The position numbers were made by a program, and so were the translations under genes. Shown in pieces: positions 8,931-16,751 of a stretch of DNA of 64,000 bases (the stretch's first letter is position 1; each line of letters begins with the position of its first letter). The stretch is from an uncultured Rikenellaceae bacterium. Lineage in GTDB: Bacteria > Bacteroidota > Bacteroidia > Bacteroidales > Rikenellaceae. Under the pieces are notes generated by a model. The model made no database searches. It was not told the DNA's origin and saw only the letters and a program-made list of their open reading frames with translations. The stretch is taken from positions 33,118-97,117 of the forward strand of contig CALVFI010000006.1 of NCBI GenBank assembly GCA_944326815.1, written 5' to 3'.

Positions 8931-8951
8931 TAACTTTGTTGGACAAAGATA
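8931..8951. promoter_or_regulatory. Divergent promoter elements between the 98-aa gene and the S24 regulator
   Basis: Plus-strand TAACTTTG (8931-8938) points to the regulator. Minus-strand TATCTTTG (8951-8944) points to the 98-aa gene. The two -7 elements lie only 5 bp apart, so one bound repressor could control both directions. No operator dyad is obvious. Confidence 0.55.
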
Positions 8952-9016
8952 GGTTAAAAAATTTAATGTAGTACAATTTTTGAACAAAAAAGCATATCAG
9001 AAAAATTGATAGAAAA

Positions 9017-9691
9017 ATGGTTGGAGAACGGTTGAGATTGATACGCAAACAGTTGTCTATTACTCAAGAGGCTTTGGCTCAGATTTTCGGTGTGGGTAAA
9101 AGTGCTTTGTCGATGATTGAAACGGGTCGGGCCGCCTTGTCGGAGCGGAACAAGAATATTCTGGTTCAAGAATTGAATGTCAATCCGGAGTGGCTCGATA
9201 CAGGTCGGGGGGAGATGTTCAATGCTCCTCCGGATATTGATCGTTATCTTCGTCGCACGGACAATACGGTTCCTTTGCAAAGCGTACCATTGTATGATTT
9301 GGAGTGTACGGCGGGATTGGTACCTTTGTTCCGCGACCAACAGGGGTACAAACCGGTGGATTATATCCATATTCCCAATCTGCCGCGCTGTGACGGAGCG
9401 ATCTACGTGGTGGGAGATAGCATGTATCCACTGCTTAAAAGCGGAGACATTGTTCTTTACAAACAGTTGCACGACATTCGTGATATTTTCTGGGGGGATA
9501 TGTATTTGCTCTCGATCGATATCGACGGCGAGGAGTTCATTACGGTGAAGTATGTCCAGAAATCCGATCAGAACGGTTGCGTGAAGTTGGTGAGCCAGAA
9601 TCCGCATCACGCGGATAAAGAGGTTGATATTGCCAAAATCCGGGCGATTGCCTTTGTCAAAGCCAGCATCCGAATGAACTCTATTCGTTAA
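9017..9691 (+). CDS. XRE-type HTH / S24 (LexA-CI-like) self-cleaving repressor
   Basis: Phage-repressor-type regulator. Residues 5-55 form a helix-turn-helix (SITQEALAQIFGVGKSALS). Residues 90-220 form an S24 peptidase domain with a possible Ala99-Gly100 cleavage bond in CTAG, nucleophile Ser135 in GDSMYPLLKSGD and Lys178 in ITVKYV as the general base. All three elements needed for RecA-stimulated autocleavage are therefore present. It is divergent from the 98-aa/terminase genes. By family analogy it should repress target promoters until DNA damage; the targets are inferred, the nearest being the divergent promoter. Confidence 0.9.
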   Translation: MVGERLRLIRKQLSITQEALAQIFGVGKSALSMIETGRAALSERNKNILVQELNVNPEWLDTGRGEMFNAPPDIDRYLRRTDNTVPLQSVPLYDLECTAGLVPLFRDQQGYKPVDYIHIPNLPRCDGAIYVVGDSMYPLLKSGDIVLYKQLHDIRDIFWGDMYLLSIDIDGEEFITVKYVQKSDQNGCVKLVSQNPHHADKEVDIAKIRAIAFVKASIRMNSIR

Positions 9692-9734
9692 GAGTGCGCT
9701 GCTTTTGAATTGTGGATTCGATATTTCACTATAT

Positions 9735-9763
9735 TTGCAGAAAATTTGTATTTTGTATCTTTG
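9735..9763 (+). promoter_or_regulatory. Promoter of pyrD
   Basis: TTG (9735-9737), 18-nt spacer, TATCTTTG (9756-9763), about 30 nt upstream of the pyrD ATG. Confidence 0.7.
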
Positions 9764-9794
9764 TGGAGTTTCTGCAATCAGCAACTGACCCGAA

Positions 9795-10883
9795 ATGTAC
9801 AAGACTATCTTACGCCCCATCCTGTTCCGTTTTCCTCCGGAGACCATTCACCGGCTTATTATGACTTGTCTCAAAATCGGTGGTAAGATTCCCGGAGGGC
9901 GCGCACTAATTCGTTCATTGTGTACCTATCGACACCCGTCACTGGAACGGGAGGTGTTCGGTATGCGTTTTCCTAACCCTATCGGACTGGCTGCCGGATT
10001 TGATAAGAATGCAGAAGCCTATGACGATATTTCGGCGCTGGGCTTTGGTTTCGTAGAGGTAGGGACCGTAACCCCGAAACCCCAACCCGGCAATCCACGG
10101 CCGCGGCTGTTCCGTTTGCCGGCCGATCAGGCGCTTATCAACCGTATGGGATTCAACAATCACGGCGTAGAGAATATGCAGAGAAATTTGCGAGGCCGCG
10201 ACCGCAGGACGATTGTGGGTTGCAACCTCGGTAAAAACACCCTCACTCCCAATGAGGAGGCTCCGGCAGACTATCTGCGGATTTTTCGCTGTTTGTATGA
10301 ATATGTCGACTATTTTGTGGTCAATGTCAGTTGCCCGAATGTGAAGAACATCACGGCGCTTCAGAATCGAGAGAGTTTGTATGAGATACTTCAAGGCTTG
10401 TTTGATTTTCGTCGCGGACAAAACCAGTATCGCCCGATTCTGATTAAGATCTCACCGGATCTCGATTTTGAACAACTCGATGACATGATCGCTATCCTGA
10501 AAGAGACTCCGCTGGATGGTATCGTAGCCACCAATACCACCACTTCGCGTGCCGGACTTCAGACCAATAAAAAGACGGTGAATGCCATCGGGAATGGGGG
10601 ATTGAGCGGAGCACCGCTCACTGCACGGTCGTTAGAGGTCATTCGATATGTGCATGAAAAGACCGAAGGACGCTATCCGATTATTGGCGTGGGAGGTATC
10701 ATGACGCCTGAGGATGCCTGCAATATGCTGGATGCCGGAGCCAGTCTGGTTCAGGTTTATACGGGATTCATCTATAATGGTCCTGCATTTGTGAAGCGTA
10801 TCTGCAAATTGCTGCGTCAACGGGCAGAGGGACCGACGGTACCTGTTTCGGAAAAGCCGACGGAAACGTCCGATCAGAAATAG
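9795..10883 (+). CDS. pyrD: Quinone-dependent dihydroorotate dehydrogenase (class 2)
   Basis: FMN enzyme that oxidises dihydroorotate to orotate with a membrane quinone. The 362-residue length and the N-terminal helical extension (residues 1-45, LFRFPPETIHRLIM) are class 2 features. The FMN/substrate motifs GLAAGFDKNAEAY, NRMGFNNHG, NVSCPNVKN (with the class 2 catalytic Ser), ATNTTTSR and GVGGIMTPEDA are all visible. It has its own promoter and a downstream terminator, so it is probably monocistronic. With pyrC at 3-4 kb it is the second pyrimidine-synthesis gene in the window. Confidence 0.96.
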   Translation: MYKTILRPILFRFPPETIHRLIMTCLKIGGKIPGGRALIRSLCTYRHPSLEREVFGMRFPNPIGLAAGFDKNAEAYDDISALGFGFVEVGTVTPKPQPGNPRPRLFRLPADQALINRMGFNNHGVENMQRNLRGRDRRTIVGCNLGKNTLTPNEEAPADYLRIFRCLYEYVDYFVVNVSCPNVKNITALQNRESLYEILQGLFDFRRGQNQYRPILIKISPDLDFEQLDDMIAILKETPLDGIVATNTTTSRAGLQTNKKTVNAIGNGGLSGAPLTARSLEVIRYVHEKTEGRYPIIGVGGIMTPEDACNMLDAGASLVQVYTGFIYNGPAFVKRICKLLRQRAEGPTVPVSEKPTETSDQK

Positions 10884-10890
10884 ATACACG

Positions 10891-10911
10891 GCGGCCAAGA
10901 GCCGCTTTTTT
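10891..10911 (+). terminator. Rho-independent terminator of pyrD
   Basis: GCGGC (10891-10895), loop CAAGA, GCCGC (10901-10905), then six T. It begins 7 nt after the stop codon. Confidence 0.75.
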
Positions 10912-11032
10912 CTTGGTTGCTTAGTGAGGTCCTAAAAAAACAGCGGATTCCTAACGCGTTTAAAACCAAGGGAGACGAAAAAAGATCAACGAAATATCGA
11001 ATTATTTCAAGACAATAAATCAAGGAGAGGAG

Positions 11033-12388
11033 ATGAAAGCGGAAATCATTACCATCGGCGACGAAATCCTCATCGGACAAATCGTTGATACCAATTCAGC
11101 CTGGATCGCGCAACGACTTAATGAAGAGGGAGTTCAGGTCGTAAGTAAATGGTCGGTAGCCGACAATCGGGAGGCGATCATGGCGGCCGTAACGCATGCG
11201 CTCGATACTTCGGACATCGTAATCGTCACGGGAGGCCTCGGCCCCACGAAGGACGACATCACGAAAAAGACCTTGGCCGAGTTGTTCGGTTGCGGAATGG
11301 TCGAGCACCGGCCCACGTTCGAGTTGGTGGAGAAGACACTGCGGGCGCGCGGCATTGCATTCAACGAGTTGAACCGTGCTCAGGCGATGGTCCCGGAGTG
11401 TTGTACAGTACTGATGAACTACAACGGAACGGCCCCCGGAATGTGGTTCGAACAAGAACGAAAGGGCTCCTTGGATGAACCGTCCCGAGATTCCGAACAA
11501 CAATCCGTCTCGAACGCAATGTCCGGTAGTAAAGAGACGCACCATGCAGTTCTGGTATCGCTGCCGGGCGTTCCCTTCGAGATGAAGGCGTTGATGACGA
11601 ACGAAGTACTTCCCCGTCTTCGGGCGCATTTCCATCTCCGGGCCATCGTGCATAAAACGATGATTACCTTCGGTTTGGCCGAGTCGGTATTGGCTACGAC
11701 CATTGCTGATTGGGAGAATGCTCTTCCATCGTGGTTGCATCTGGCCTACCTGCCCAGCCCGTCGCAAATCCGTCTGCGTCTGTCGGCCTACGAGGTCGAT
11801 GGCGGTGAAGCCCAACTGGAAATCGACCGGCAGTTCGCCGCTCTGGAGCGTATCATTCCGGCCTATGTGCTGGGGTATGGCGAGGCGACGGTCGCATCTG
11901 CAACGGCGGATCTGCTTATTAAAAAAGGGAAGACGCTCGCCGTTGCCGAGTCTTGCACCGGAGGGGCCATCAGCAGTCGTTTTACGGCTATGGCGGGGGC
12001 GTCGTCTTACTTCTTATGTGGGGTTACTTCGTACAGTAATGAGGCCAAAGCCGATGTATTGGGGGTCAATCCGGAGGATATCCGGAAATATGGCGCCGTG
12101 AGCCGCGAGGTGGCCGAGCAGATGGCCTGCGGAGCACGTCGCATTTCGGGTGCGGACTATGCCATCGCGACCACCGGTATCGCAGGCCCTACGGGGGGTA
12201 CGGAGGATAAACCGGTAGGCACGGTGTGGATGGCCGTTGCATATCCGGAGGGTGTCCTCTCCCGCAAGATGGTCTACGGAAAGTTGCGCGAACAGAATAT
12301 CGAACGGGCCTCGGCCACAGCCATCAACCTGTTGCGGCTGGTACTAACCGGAGAGGCCGACACCCTGATAAATGAAGGATTGTTATAA
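11033..12388 (+). CDS. cinA: CinA family protein (nicotinamide-nucleotide amidase)
   Basis: Two-domain CinA. The N-terminal MoaB/Mog-like domain (MKAEIITIGDEILIG, TGGLGPTKDD near residue 64) is associated with ADP-ribose pyrophosphatase activity in family members. The C-terminal PncC-type domain (VAESCTGGAISSRFT near 305, TTGIAGPTGGTEDKPVGTV near 382) deamidates NMN in pyridine-nucleotide salvage. At 451 residues it is slightly long because of an insertion near 145-165 (KGSLDEPSRDSEQQ). An unusual purine-rich AAGGAGAGGAG sits just before the ATG. It precedes rpmB, which has its own promoter. Confidence 0.94.
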   Translation: MKAEIITIGDEILIGQIVDTNSAWIAQRLNEEGVQVVSKWSVADNREAIMAAVTHALDTSDIVIVTGGLGPTKDDITKKTLAELFGCGMVEHRPTFELVEKTLRARGIAFNELNRAQAMVPECCTVLMNYNGTAPGMWFEQERKGSLDEPSRDSEQQSVSNAMSGSKETHHAVLVSLPGVPFEMKALMTNEVLPRLRAHFHLRAIVHKTMITFGLAESVLATTIADWENALPSWLHLAYLPSPSQIRLRLSAYEVDGGEAQLEIDRQFAALERIIPAYVLGYGEATVASATADLLIKKGKTLAVAESCTGGAISSRFTAMAGASSYFLCGVTSYSNEAKADVLGVNPEDIRKYGAVSREVAEQMACGARRISGADYAIATTGIAGPTGGTEDKPVGTVWMAVAYPEGVLSRKMVYGKLREQNIERASATAINLLRLVLTGEADTLINEGLL

Positions 12389-12407
12389 GAATAAATGTCC
12401 GGCTGTA

Positions 12408-12437
12408 TTGCGTTTTGTTAAAAAAGCCGTATATTTG
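12408..12437 (+). promoter_or_regulatory. Promoter of the rpmB-rpmG-DUF4295 operon
   Basis: TTG (12408-12410), 19-nt spacer, TATATTTG (12430-12437). This is a perfect fit to the Bacteroidota consensus, about 50 nt upstream of rpmB. Confidence 0.85.
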
Positions 12438-12494
12438 CACGCTCTTTACCCTCTATACGGAAAGGAGTAAACAGATAAAAAATTACAAGGAACA

Positions 12495-12728
12495 ATGAAA
12501 GTCTGCGAAATCACAGGGAAAGTTGCTCTGGTGGGAAACAATGTCTCCCACTCGAACAAGAAGACCAAACGCCGCTTCAGTCCCAATCTGAAGACGAAAC
12601 GTTTCTGGTCGGAAGAAGAGGGCAGATGGATTACTCTCAAGGTGTCCGCCGCCGGTATGAAAACCATCAACAAAAAAGGCCTGGCCAATGCTATGAAAGA
12701 AGCTGCTGCCGCCAAAATCATCTATTAA
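12495..12728 (+). CDS. rpmB: 50S ribosomal protein L28
   Basis: 77-residue large-subunit protein with the family N-terminus (CEITGK, NNVSHSNKKTKR) and a basic body. It opens an operon with L33 and the DUF4295 protein, driven by the strong promoter at 12408-12437. An AAGGA stretch precedes the ATG. The short spacing to rpmG (14 nt) supports co-translation and matched dosage. Confidence 0.97.
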   Translation: MKVCEITGKVALVGNNVSHSNKKTKRRFSPNLKTKRFWSEEEGRWITLKVSAAGMKTINKKGLANAMKEAAAAKIIY

Positions 12729-12742
12729 CAAGGAGGTAACAA

Positions 12743-12925
12743 ATGGCAAAAAAAGGGAACAGAGTTCAGGTGATTCTTGAGTGCACCGAACAGAAAGAGA
12801 GTGGCGTACCCGGCATGTCGCGGTATATCACCACCAAAAACAAAAAGAACACTCCCGAGAGGATGGAGCGTAGAAAATACAATCCTTATCTGAAGAGAGT
12901 GACCGTTCACAGAGAAATTAAATAA
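12743..12925 (+). CDS. rpmG: 50S ribosomal protein L33
   Basis: 60-residue large-subunit protein, recognised by [27 protein letters not shown] and the basic C-terminus [11 protein letters not shown]. The zinc-binding Cys pairs of some L33 forms are absent, so this is the Cys-minus type. A near-perfect Shine-Dalgarno sequence AAGGAGGT lies 7 nt before the ATG. That is unusual in Bacteroidota, where most genes lack one. It is the second gene of the L28 operon. Confidence 0.97.
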   Translation: MAKKGNRVQVILECTEQKESGVPGMSRYITTKNKKNTPERMERRKYNPYLKRVTVHREIK

Positions 12926-12937
12926 TCTTAGGAAGTC

Positions 12938-13093
12938 ATGGCAAAGAAAGTAGTCGCAACGCTGAAAACCGGTACGGGAAAGAACTTCACGAAGTGCATC
13001 AAGATGGTGAAATCCGAAAAGACCGGCGCTTATACCTTCAAAACCGAAGTGGTTCCCAACGAACAGATCAAGGAATTCTTCGAGAAGAAATAA
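12938..13093 (+). CDS. DUF4295 family small protein (51 aa)
   Basis: A 51-residue basic protein starting MAKKVVATLKTGTGKNFTK and ending KEFFEKK*. The length, Lys-rich composition and position directly after rpmB-rpmG (12-nt gap) and before ftsY match the conserved Bacteroidota DUF4295 family. Its role is unknown. Location in a ribosomal operon suggests a translation-associated function, but that is inference. A terminator follows it. Confidence 0.85.
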   Translation: MAKKVVATLKTGTGKNFTKCIKMVKSEKTGAYTFKTEVVPNEQIKEFFEKK

Positions 13094-13130
13094 TTTTAGT
13101 GGATTAGGCCGCCTCTCTGGCGTCTTAATA

Positions 13131-13166
13131 CAAAAGGCATCTCATAGGAGGTGCCTTTTGTGTTTT
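13131..13166 (+). terminator. Rho-independent terminator after the L28 operon
   Basis: A 13-bp stem: CAAAAGGCATCTC (13131-13143) pairs with GAGGTGCCTTTTG (13148-13160) around the loop ATAG, with one G-U pair. It is followed by TGTTTT. The stem ends in A/T tracts, so it may work in both directions. Confidence 0.85.
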
Positions 13167-13203
13167 CAGGCCGATCGTCACGCTGAATCCCGCAAAATTG
13201 TAC

Positions 13204-13211
13204 TATCTTTG
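13204..13211 (+). promoter_or_regulatory. -7 element of the ftsY-rimO promoter
   Basis: TATCTTTG, 31 nt before the ftsY ATG and downstream of the L28-operon terminator. A clear -33 TTG is not present at the ideal spacing. Confidence 0.6.
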
Positions 13212-13242
13212 TAAAATTCTACATTGAACAATATCTGAGACC

Positions 13243-14235
13243 ATGGGACTATTCGATATTTTCCGAAAAAAGAGAGAAGAGGAGCTGACACAGACCCCTG
13301 AACAAGCCGAAGCACAGAAACAGGAACTCAGTGCTGGACTGGAGAAGACCAAAGAGGGACTGTTCGGTAAATTGGCACGTGCAGTGGCCGGTAAATCCAA
13401 GGTGGATGATGAGGTGCTCGACTCCTTGGAGGAGGTACTTATCACTTCGGACGTGGGCGTAGAGACTACGGTGCGAATCATCGAGCGAATCGAGGCTCGG
13501 GTAGCCCGTGACAAATACATGAATGCTGCAGAACTTCAGCAGATTCTGCGTCAAGAGATTGCTGCATTATTGCTGGAGAGCGACGGAGGAGAGGAGAACT
13601 TCGGCCTCGACGTCAAAGAGGGGACGCCCTACGTTGTGATGGTTGTAGGCGTGAACGGTGCAGGCAAGACCACCACGATTGGGAAACTCGCTGCACAGTT
13701 GAAAAAAGCCGGGAAGAAAGTGTATATCGGCGCAGCAGACACGTTCCGAGCCGCAGCGATCGATCAGTTGCAGGTGTGGGCCGACCGTGCAGGAGCGACG
13801 ATGATTCACCAGGAGATGGGGTCCGATCCCGCCTCTGTAGCCTTCGATACGCTACGCTCTGCCGTGGCCAATCATGCGGATGTGGTGCTGATCGATACGG
13901 CCGGCCGGCTGCACAACAAGATTAACTTGATGAACGAGCTGACCAAGATACGCAACGTGATGGCCAAAGTGATTCCCGACGCCCCGCACGAAGTGATGCT
14001 CGTACTGGACGGAAGCACGGGGCAGAATGCCTTCGAACAGGCCCGGCAGTTCACGCAGGCCACCAAAGTTACCTCGCTGGCCATCACTAAACTCGACGGT
14101 ACGGCCAAAGGCGGTGTGGTGATTGGTATCAGCGATCAATTCAAGGTGCCGGTACGGTATATCGGTATCGGCGAAGGAATCGACCAGCTCAAGTTGTTCG
14201 ACCGCAAAGAGTTCGTGGACGCATTGTTCGGATAG
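13243..14235 (+). CDS. ftsY: Signal recognition particle receptor FtsY
   Basis: SRP GTPase that docks ribosome-SRP complexes at the Sec translocon. The 330-residue protein has a short charged A region (residues 1-30, MGLFDIFRKKREEEL), an N helical bundle and a G domain. The G motifs are GVNGAGKTTTIGKLA near residue 139, DTFRAAA near 166, DTAGRL near 219 and TKLDGTAKGG near 285. A C-terminal GIGEGIDQL segment follows. The short A domain is normal for Bacteroidota. It is followed after 4 nt by rimO, so the two form an operon. Confidence 0.97.
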   Translation: MGLFDIFRKKREEELTQTPEQAEAQKQELSAGLEKTKEGLFGKLARAVAGKSKVDDEVLDSLEEVLITSDVGVETTVRIIERIEARVARDKYMNAAELQQILRQEIAALLLESDGGEENFGLDVKEGTPYVVMVVGVNGAGKTTTIGKLAAQLKKAGKKVYIGAADTFRAAAIDQLQVWADRAGATMIHQEMGSDPASVAFDTLRSAVANHADVVLIDTAGRLHNKINLMNELTKIRNVMAKVIPDAPHEVMLVLDGSTGQNAFEQARQFTQATKVTSLAITKLDGTAKGGVVIGISDQFKVPVRYIGIGEGIDQLKLFDRKEFVDALFG

Positions 14236-14239
14236 TCGC

Positions 14240-15541
14240 ATGAAAAAGAAAATCAACGTTATTACGCTCGGGTGTTCGAAGAACGTTGTTGACTCGGAGC
14301 ATATCATGGCCCAATTGCATGCGGCAGGATACACACTCTGTCACGACTCGGACTCGACCGATGCCAAGATTGTCGTAATCAACACCTGCGGATTTATCGG
14401 TGATGCCAAAGAGGAGTCGATCGAGATGATTCTCCGCTTTGCACAGGCCAAAACCGAAGGGTTGATCGACCGGTTGTACGTCATTGGCTGCCTGAGCGAA
14501 CGTTATCGGGAGGAGTTGCGCGACGAGATTCCGGAGGTGGACCGTTTTTTCGGAGTGCGGGATTTCAGCGAAATCGTCCGAGAACTCGGGGCACAATGGA
14601 AAGAGGAATTGGTCGGCGAACGAATCCTGACAACCCCCAAGCACTACGCTTACCTGAAGATTTCAGAGGGTTGCAATTGGGGTTGTGGCTATTGCGCCAT
14701 TCCTCTTATTCGCGGCAAACACTGTTCGGTCCCGATGGAACAACTGCTCGACGAGGCGCGGCGGTTAGTTGCCGGCGGAGTGAAGGAGTTGATGGTCATC
14801 GCGCAGGATACGACTTATTACGGAATGGATTTTTATGGAGAGCGGAAACTGGCGGAGTTGCTCCATGCCCTGTGCCGCATAGAGGGACTCGAGTGGATCC
14901 GGCTCCACTATGCCTATCCGACCCATTTCCCGGACGATGTTATCGAAGCCATCGCCACGGAACCCAAAATTTGCAAATATCTCGACATTCCGTTACAGCA
15001 TATTTCGGACGCCCAACTCAAATCCATGCGTCGCGGGCTCACCAAAGCAGAGACCTATGCGTTGATCCGACGGCTGCGGCAAGCCATTCCCGACATCGCT
15101 ATCCGTACGACCCTTCTGGTCGGCTATCCGGGCGAGACGGATCAAGATTTTGCCGAGCTGGAGGAGTTTGTCCGAGAAATGCGTTTCGAACGGCTGGGGG
15201 TATTCCCCTATTCGGAGGAGGAGGGTACCTATTCGGCCGAGAAGTTGAAAGATGACGTGTCGGAAGCCGTGAAACGGGCCCGTGCCGACCGGCTTATGGC
15301 GCTTCAGAACGACATATCGCGGGAGCTGAACATGGCGCGTGTGGGACGTACGGAAAGAATCATCGTCGACGGGCGGCAGGGTGATTTTTACGTAGGACGT
15401 TCGCAGTACGATTCCCCTGAAGTCGACGAAGAAATTTTGGTTCCGACAACGGCCCGACGTCTTCGCTCGGGAAGTTTCTATCAGGTAAAAATCACGGGAG
15501 CGGAAGATTACGATCTTTATGCCTTGCCGGCAGAGGAATAA
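14240..15541 (+). CDS. rimO: Ribosomal protein S12 methylthiotransferase RimO
   Basis: Radical-SAM enzyme that methylthiolates the conserved Asp of ribosomal protein S12. The start is set at the ATG 4 nt after the ftsY stop, giving 433 residues. An upstream in-frame extension would overlap ftsY and has no family similarity. The N-terminal MTTase domain has cysteines in LGCSKN, NTCGF and IGCLSE. The radical-SAM CxxxCxxC motif is in EGCNWGCGYCAIP near residue 145. The C-terminal ~65 residues form the TRAM domain. The MTTase and TRAM features separate it from other radical-SAM proteins. Confidence 0.96.
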   Translation: MKKKINVITLGCSKNVVDSEHIMAQLHAAGYTLCHDSDSTDAKIVVINTCGFIGDAKEESIEMILRFAQAKTEGLIDRLYVIGCLSERYREELRDEIPEVDRFFGVRDFSEIVRELGAQWKEELVGERILTTPKHYAYLKISEGCNWGCGYCAIPLIRGKHCSVPMEQLLDEARRLVAGGVKELMVIAQDTTYYGMDFYGERKLAELLHALCRIEGLEWIRLHYAYPTHFPDDVIEAIATEPKICKYLDIPLQHISDAQLKSMRRGLTKAETYALIRRLRQAIPDIAIRTTLLVGYPGETDQDFAELEEFVREMRFERLGVFPYSEEEGTYSAEKLKDDVSEAVKRARADRLMALQNDISRELNMARVGRTERIIVDGRQGDFYVGRSQYDSPEVDEEILVPTTARRLRSGSFYQVKITGAEDYDLYALPAEE

Positions 15542-15605
15542 TTTTGGATATTATCTTTTTTTTCTTAATTTTGAAGTGAAATAAAAAAACGTATTTTGGC
15601 TGTAT

Positions 15606-15893
15606 ATGTCCGAATCACCCGTAATTAAAACCATTAGGGAGAAAGTTCAACGTCTGATTGCAGACAACCGTATGCTTCGGGAAGAGTGTCGGAGACTTGG
15701 CGAGCAAAAAGACAAACTCCGGGTCGAAAAGCGGGAATTGGAGGCTAAAATCATCCGGTTGGAAAAACGTGTGGAGATTTTGGAACTTCGGGAGAGTATG
15801 GAGGGCAACAGCGAAAATGCGAAATTGGCGAGGGCACGCGTAAACCGTCTTATGCGGGAGGTTGACAAATGCATCGCCTTGTTGAACAGGTAA
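15606..15893 (+). CDS. Small coiled-coil protein upstream of zapA
   Basis: 95 residues, almost entirely charged heptad-like coiled coil (residues ~5-65: many Leu/Ile spaced among Arg, Glu and Lys), with no membrane segment or signal. It lies 19 nt before zapA on the same strand, the arrangement commonly seen in Bacteroidota. By size and context it may be a ZapB-like cell-division accessory, but there is no diagnostic motif. A TTG-N18-TATTTTGG promoter-like sequence lies just upstream. Confidence 0.7.
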   Translation: MSESPVIKTIREKVQRLIADNRMLREECRRLGEQKDKLRVEKRELEAKIIRLEKRVEILELRESMEGNSENAKLARARVNRLMREVDKCIALLNR

Positions 15894-15912
15894 CAGCAGA
15901 GGGAAGATTGTC

Positions 15913-16203
15913 GTGGCACCGAAGTTGAACATAAAATTGAACATTGCCGGGCGAAGCTATCCTCTGAGCATAGATCGCGAGAAGGAGGAGAAATATCGTC
16001 GTGCGGAACGCGAAGTCAATGAGATGGTAACATTGTTCCGTTCCCGATTCCGGGCCGAAGACCAGGATTATCTGGCAATGGCAGCCCTGCAAATCGCGCG
16101 CGACAAAGTGGAACTGGAGATGAGCCGCAGCCTGGGAGACGATATAGATGCGCTGGTGGAGATAGATAAGGAGTTGGCAAGTTACCTCGATACTTTGAAA
16201 TAG
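15913..16203 (+). CDS. zapA: Cell division protein ZapA
   Basis: FtsZ-ring-associated protein that bundles FtsZ filaments at midcell. The 96-residue protein starts at GTG (no ATG fits) with the ZapA N-terminal strand pattern (LNIKLNIAGRSYPLSI), then REKEEKYRRAEREVNEMV and a C-terminal coiled coil. It is preceded by the small coiled-coil gene and followed by a non-coding region with a 6S-like RNA and rny. Confidence 0.85.
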   Translation: MAPKLNIKLNIAGRSYPLSIDREKEEKYRRAEREVNEMVTLFRSRFRAEDQDYLAMAALQIARDKVELEMSRSLGDDIDALVEIDKELASYLDTLK

Positions 16204-16235
16204 ATCGAAGTCCGTCTGTACCTCGGGAGTGTCGA

Positions 16236-16390
16236 CAGAGAGATAAGCGAGGAGGGATAAGGAATAGGAGAGAGGGGGGGACGGAGAGGTACAGTACAAG
16301 AGGGGCCCGAGAGAAGGATAAGGAGGGGTAGGGAGAGAGAAGTGGCGCCAAAGAGAGAATCACAGTGAGACGGAATGGAGAGGGGGAGGC
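16236..16390 (+). other. Polypurine tract in the zapA-6S intergenic region
   Basis: Of these 155 bases about 129 are A or G (hand count), with runs such as GGAGAGAGGGGGGG and GGGAGAGAGAAG. There is no supported gene; the minus-strand open frame over it is a low-complexity Ser/Pro/Leu artefact. The function is unknown. Confidence 0.7.
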
Positions 16391-16475
16391 TGTGATAGCA
16401 CACAGAGCGAAGAGATAAGGCCTGCAATACGGCAGGAATACATATAGGTTCTTTACATATAAAAGAGTCTGGAAT

Positions 16476-16690
16476 ATGCCCGCATAGATTCCTTTTAGCT
16501 TTGCGAAACTTAACATTTTACAAAAATTGGAGCTGTACTCGGTCTTTCAAAAACAGGCCTTAACCCTTTTAGGGTGCGCCCCGCTTCGGCAGGACGCCGT
16601 TGGACGTTTGCGAATGCGTTGCCGGAGGCTTCACACATGACGATTGGGAGATTCGTCAAACAGAAAAGGAGGTTCTATGCGGGCTTTTTA
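16476..16690 (+). ncRNA. ssrS: Candidate 6S RNA (ssrS)
   Basis: A rod-like RNA of about 210 nt. The 5' arm GCCCGCATAGA (16478-16488) pairs perfectly with TCTATGCGGGC (16674-16684). Pairing continues through CCTTTT/AAAAGG and TTTGCGAA/TTCGTCAAA-like segments, then an unpaired central part and an apical hairpin with a GCTTCGGC tetraloop near 16591-16598. A run of five T follows the 3' arm. The shape (closing stem, central bubble, apical stem), size and zapA-rny location fit a Bacteroidota 6S RNA, which would bind RNA polymerase. I identified it by structure, not by covariance search. Confidence 0.62.
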
Positions 16691-16751
16691 TATGAAAAAC
16701 GAAATTACGATATACTTTTTTAACTTTAATAATAACGAATACTGATAACCA

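Noticed and set aside
16016..16516. 166-aa minus-strand open frame through the polypurine tract
   Set aside because: Low-complexity Ser/Pro/Leu protein caused by the purine-rich opposite strand; it also overlaps zapA.
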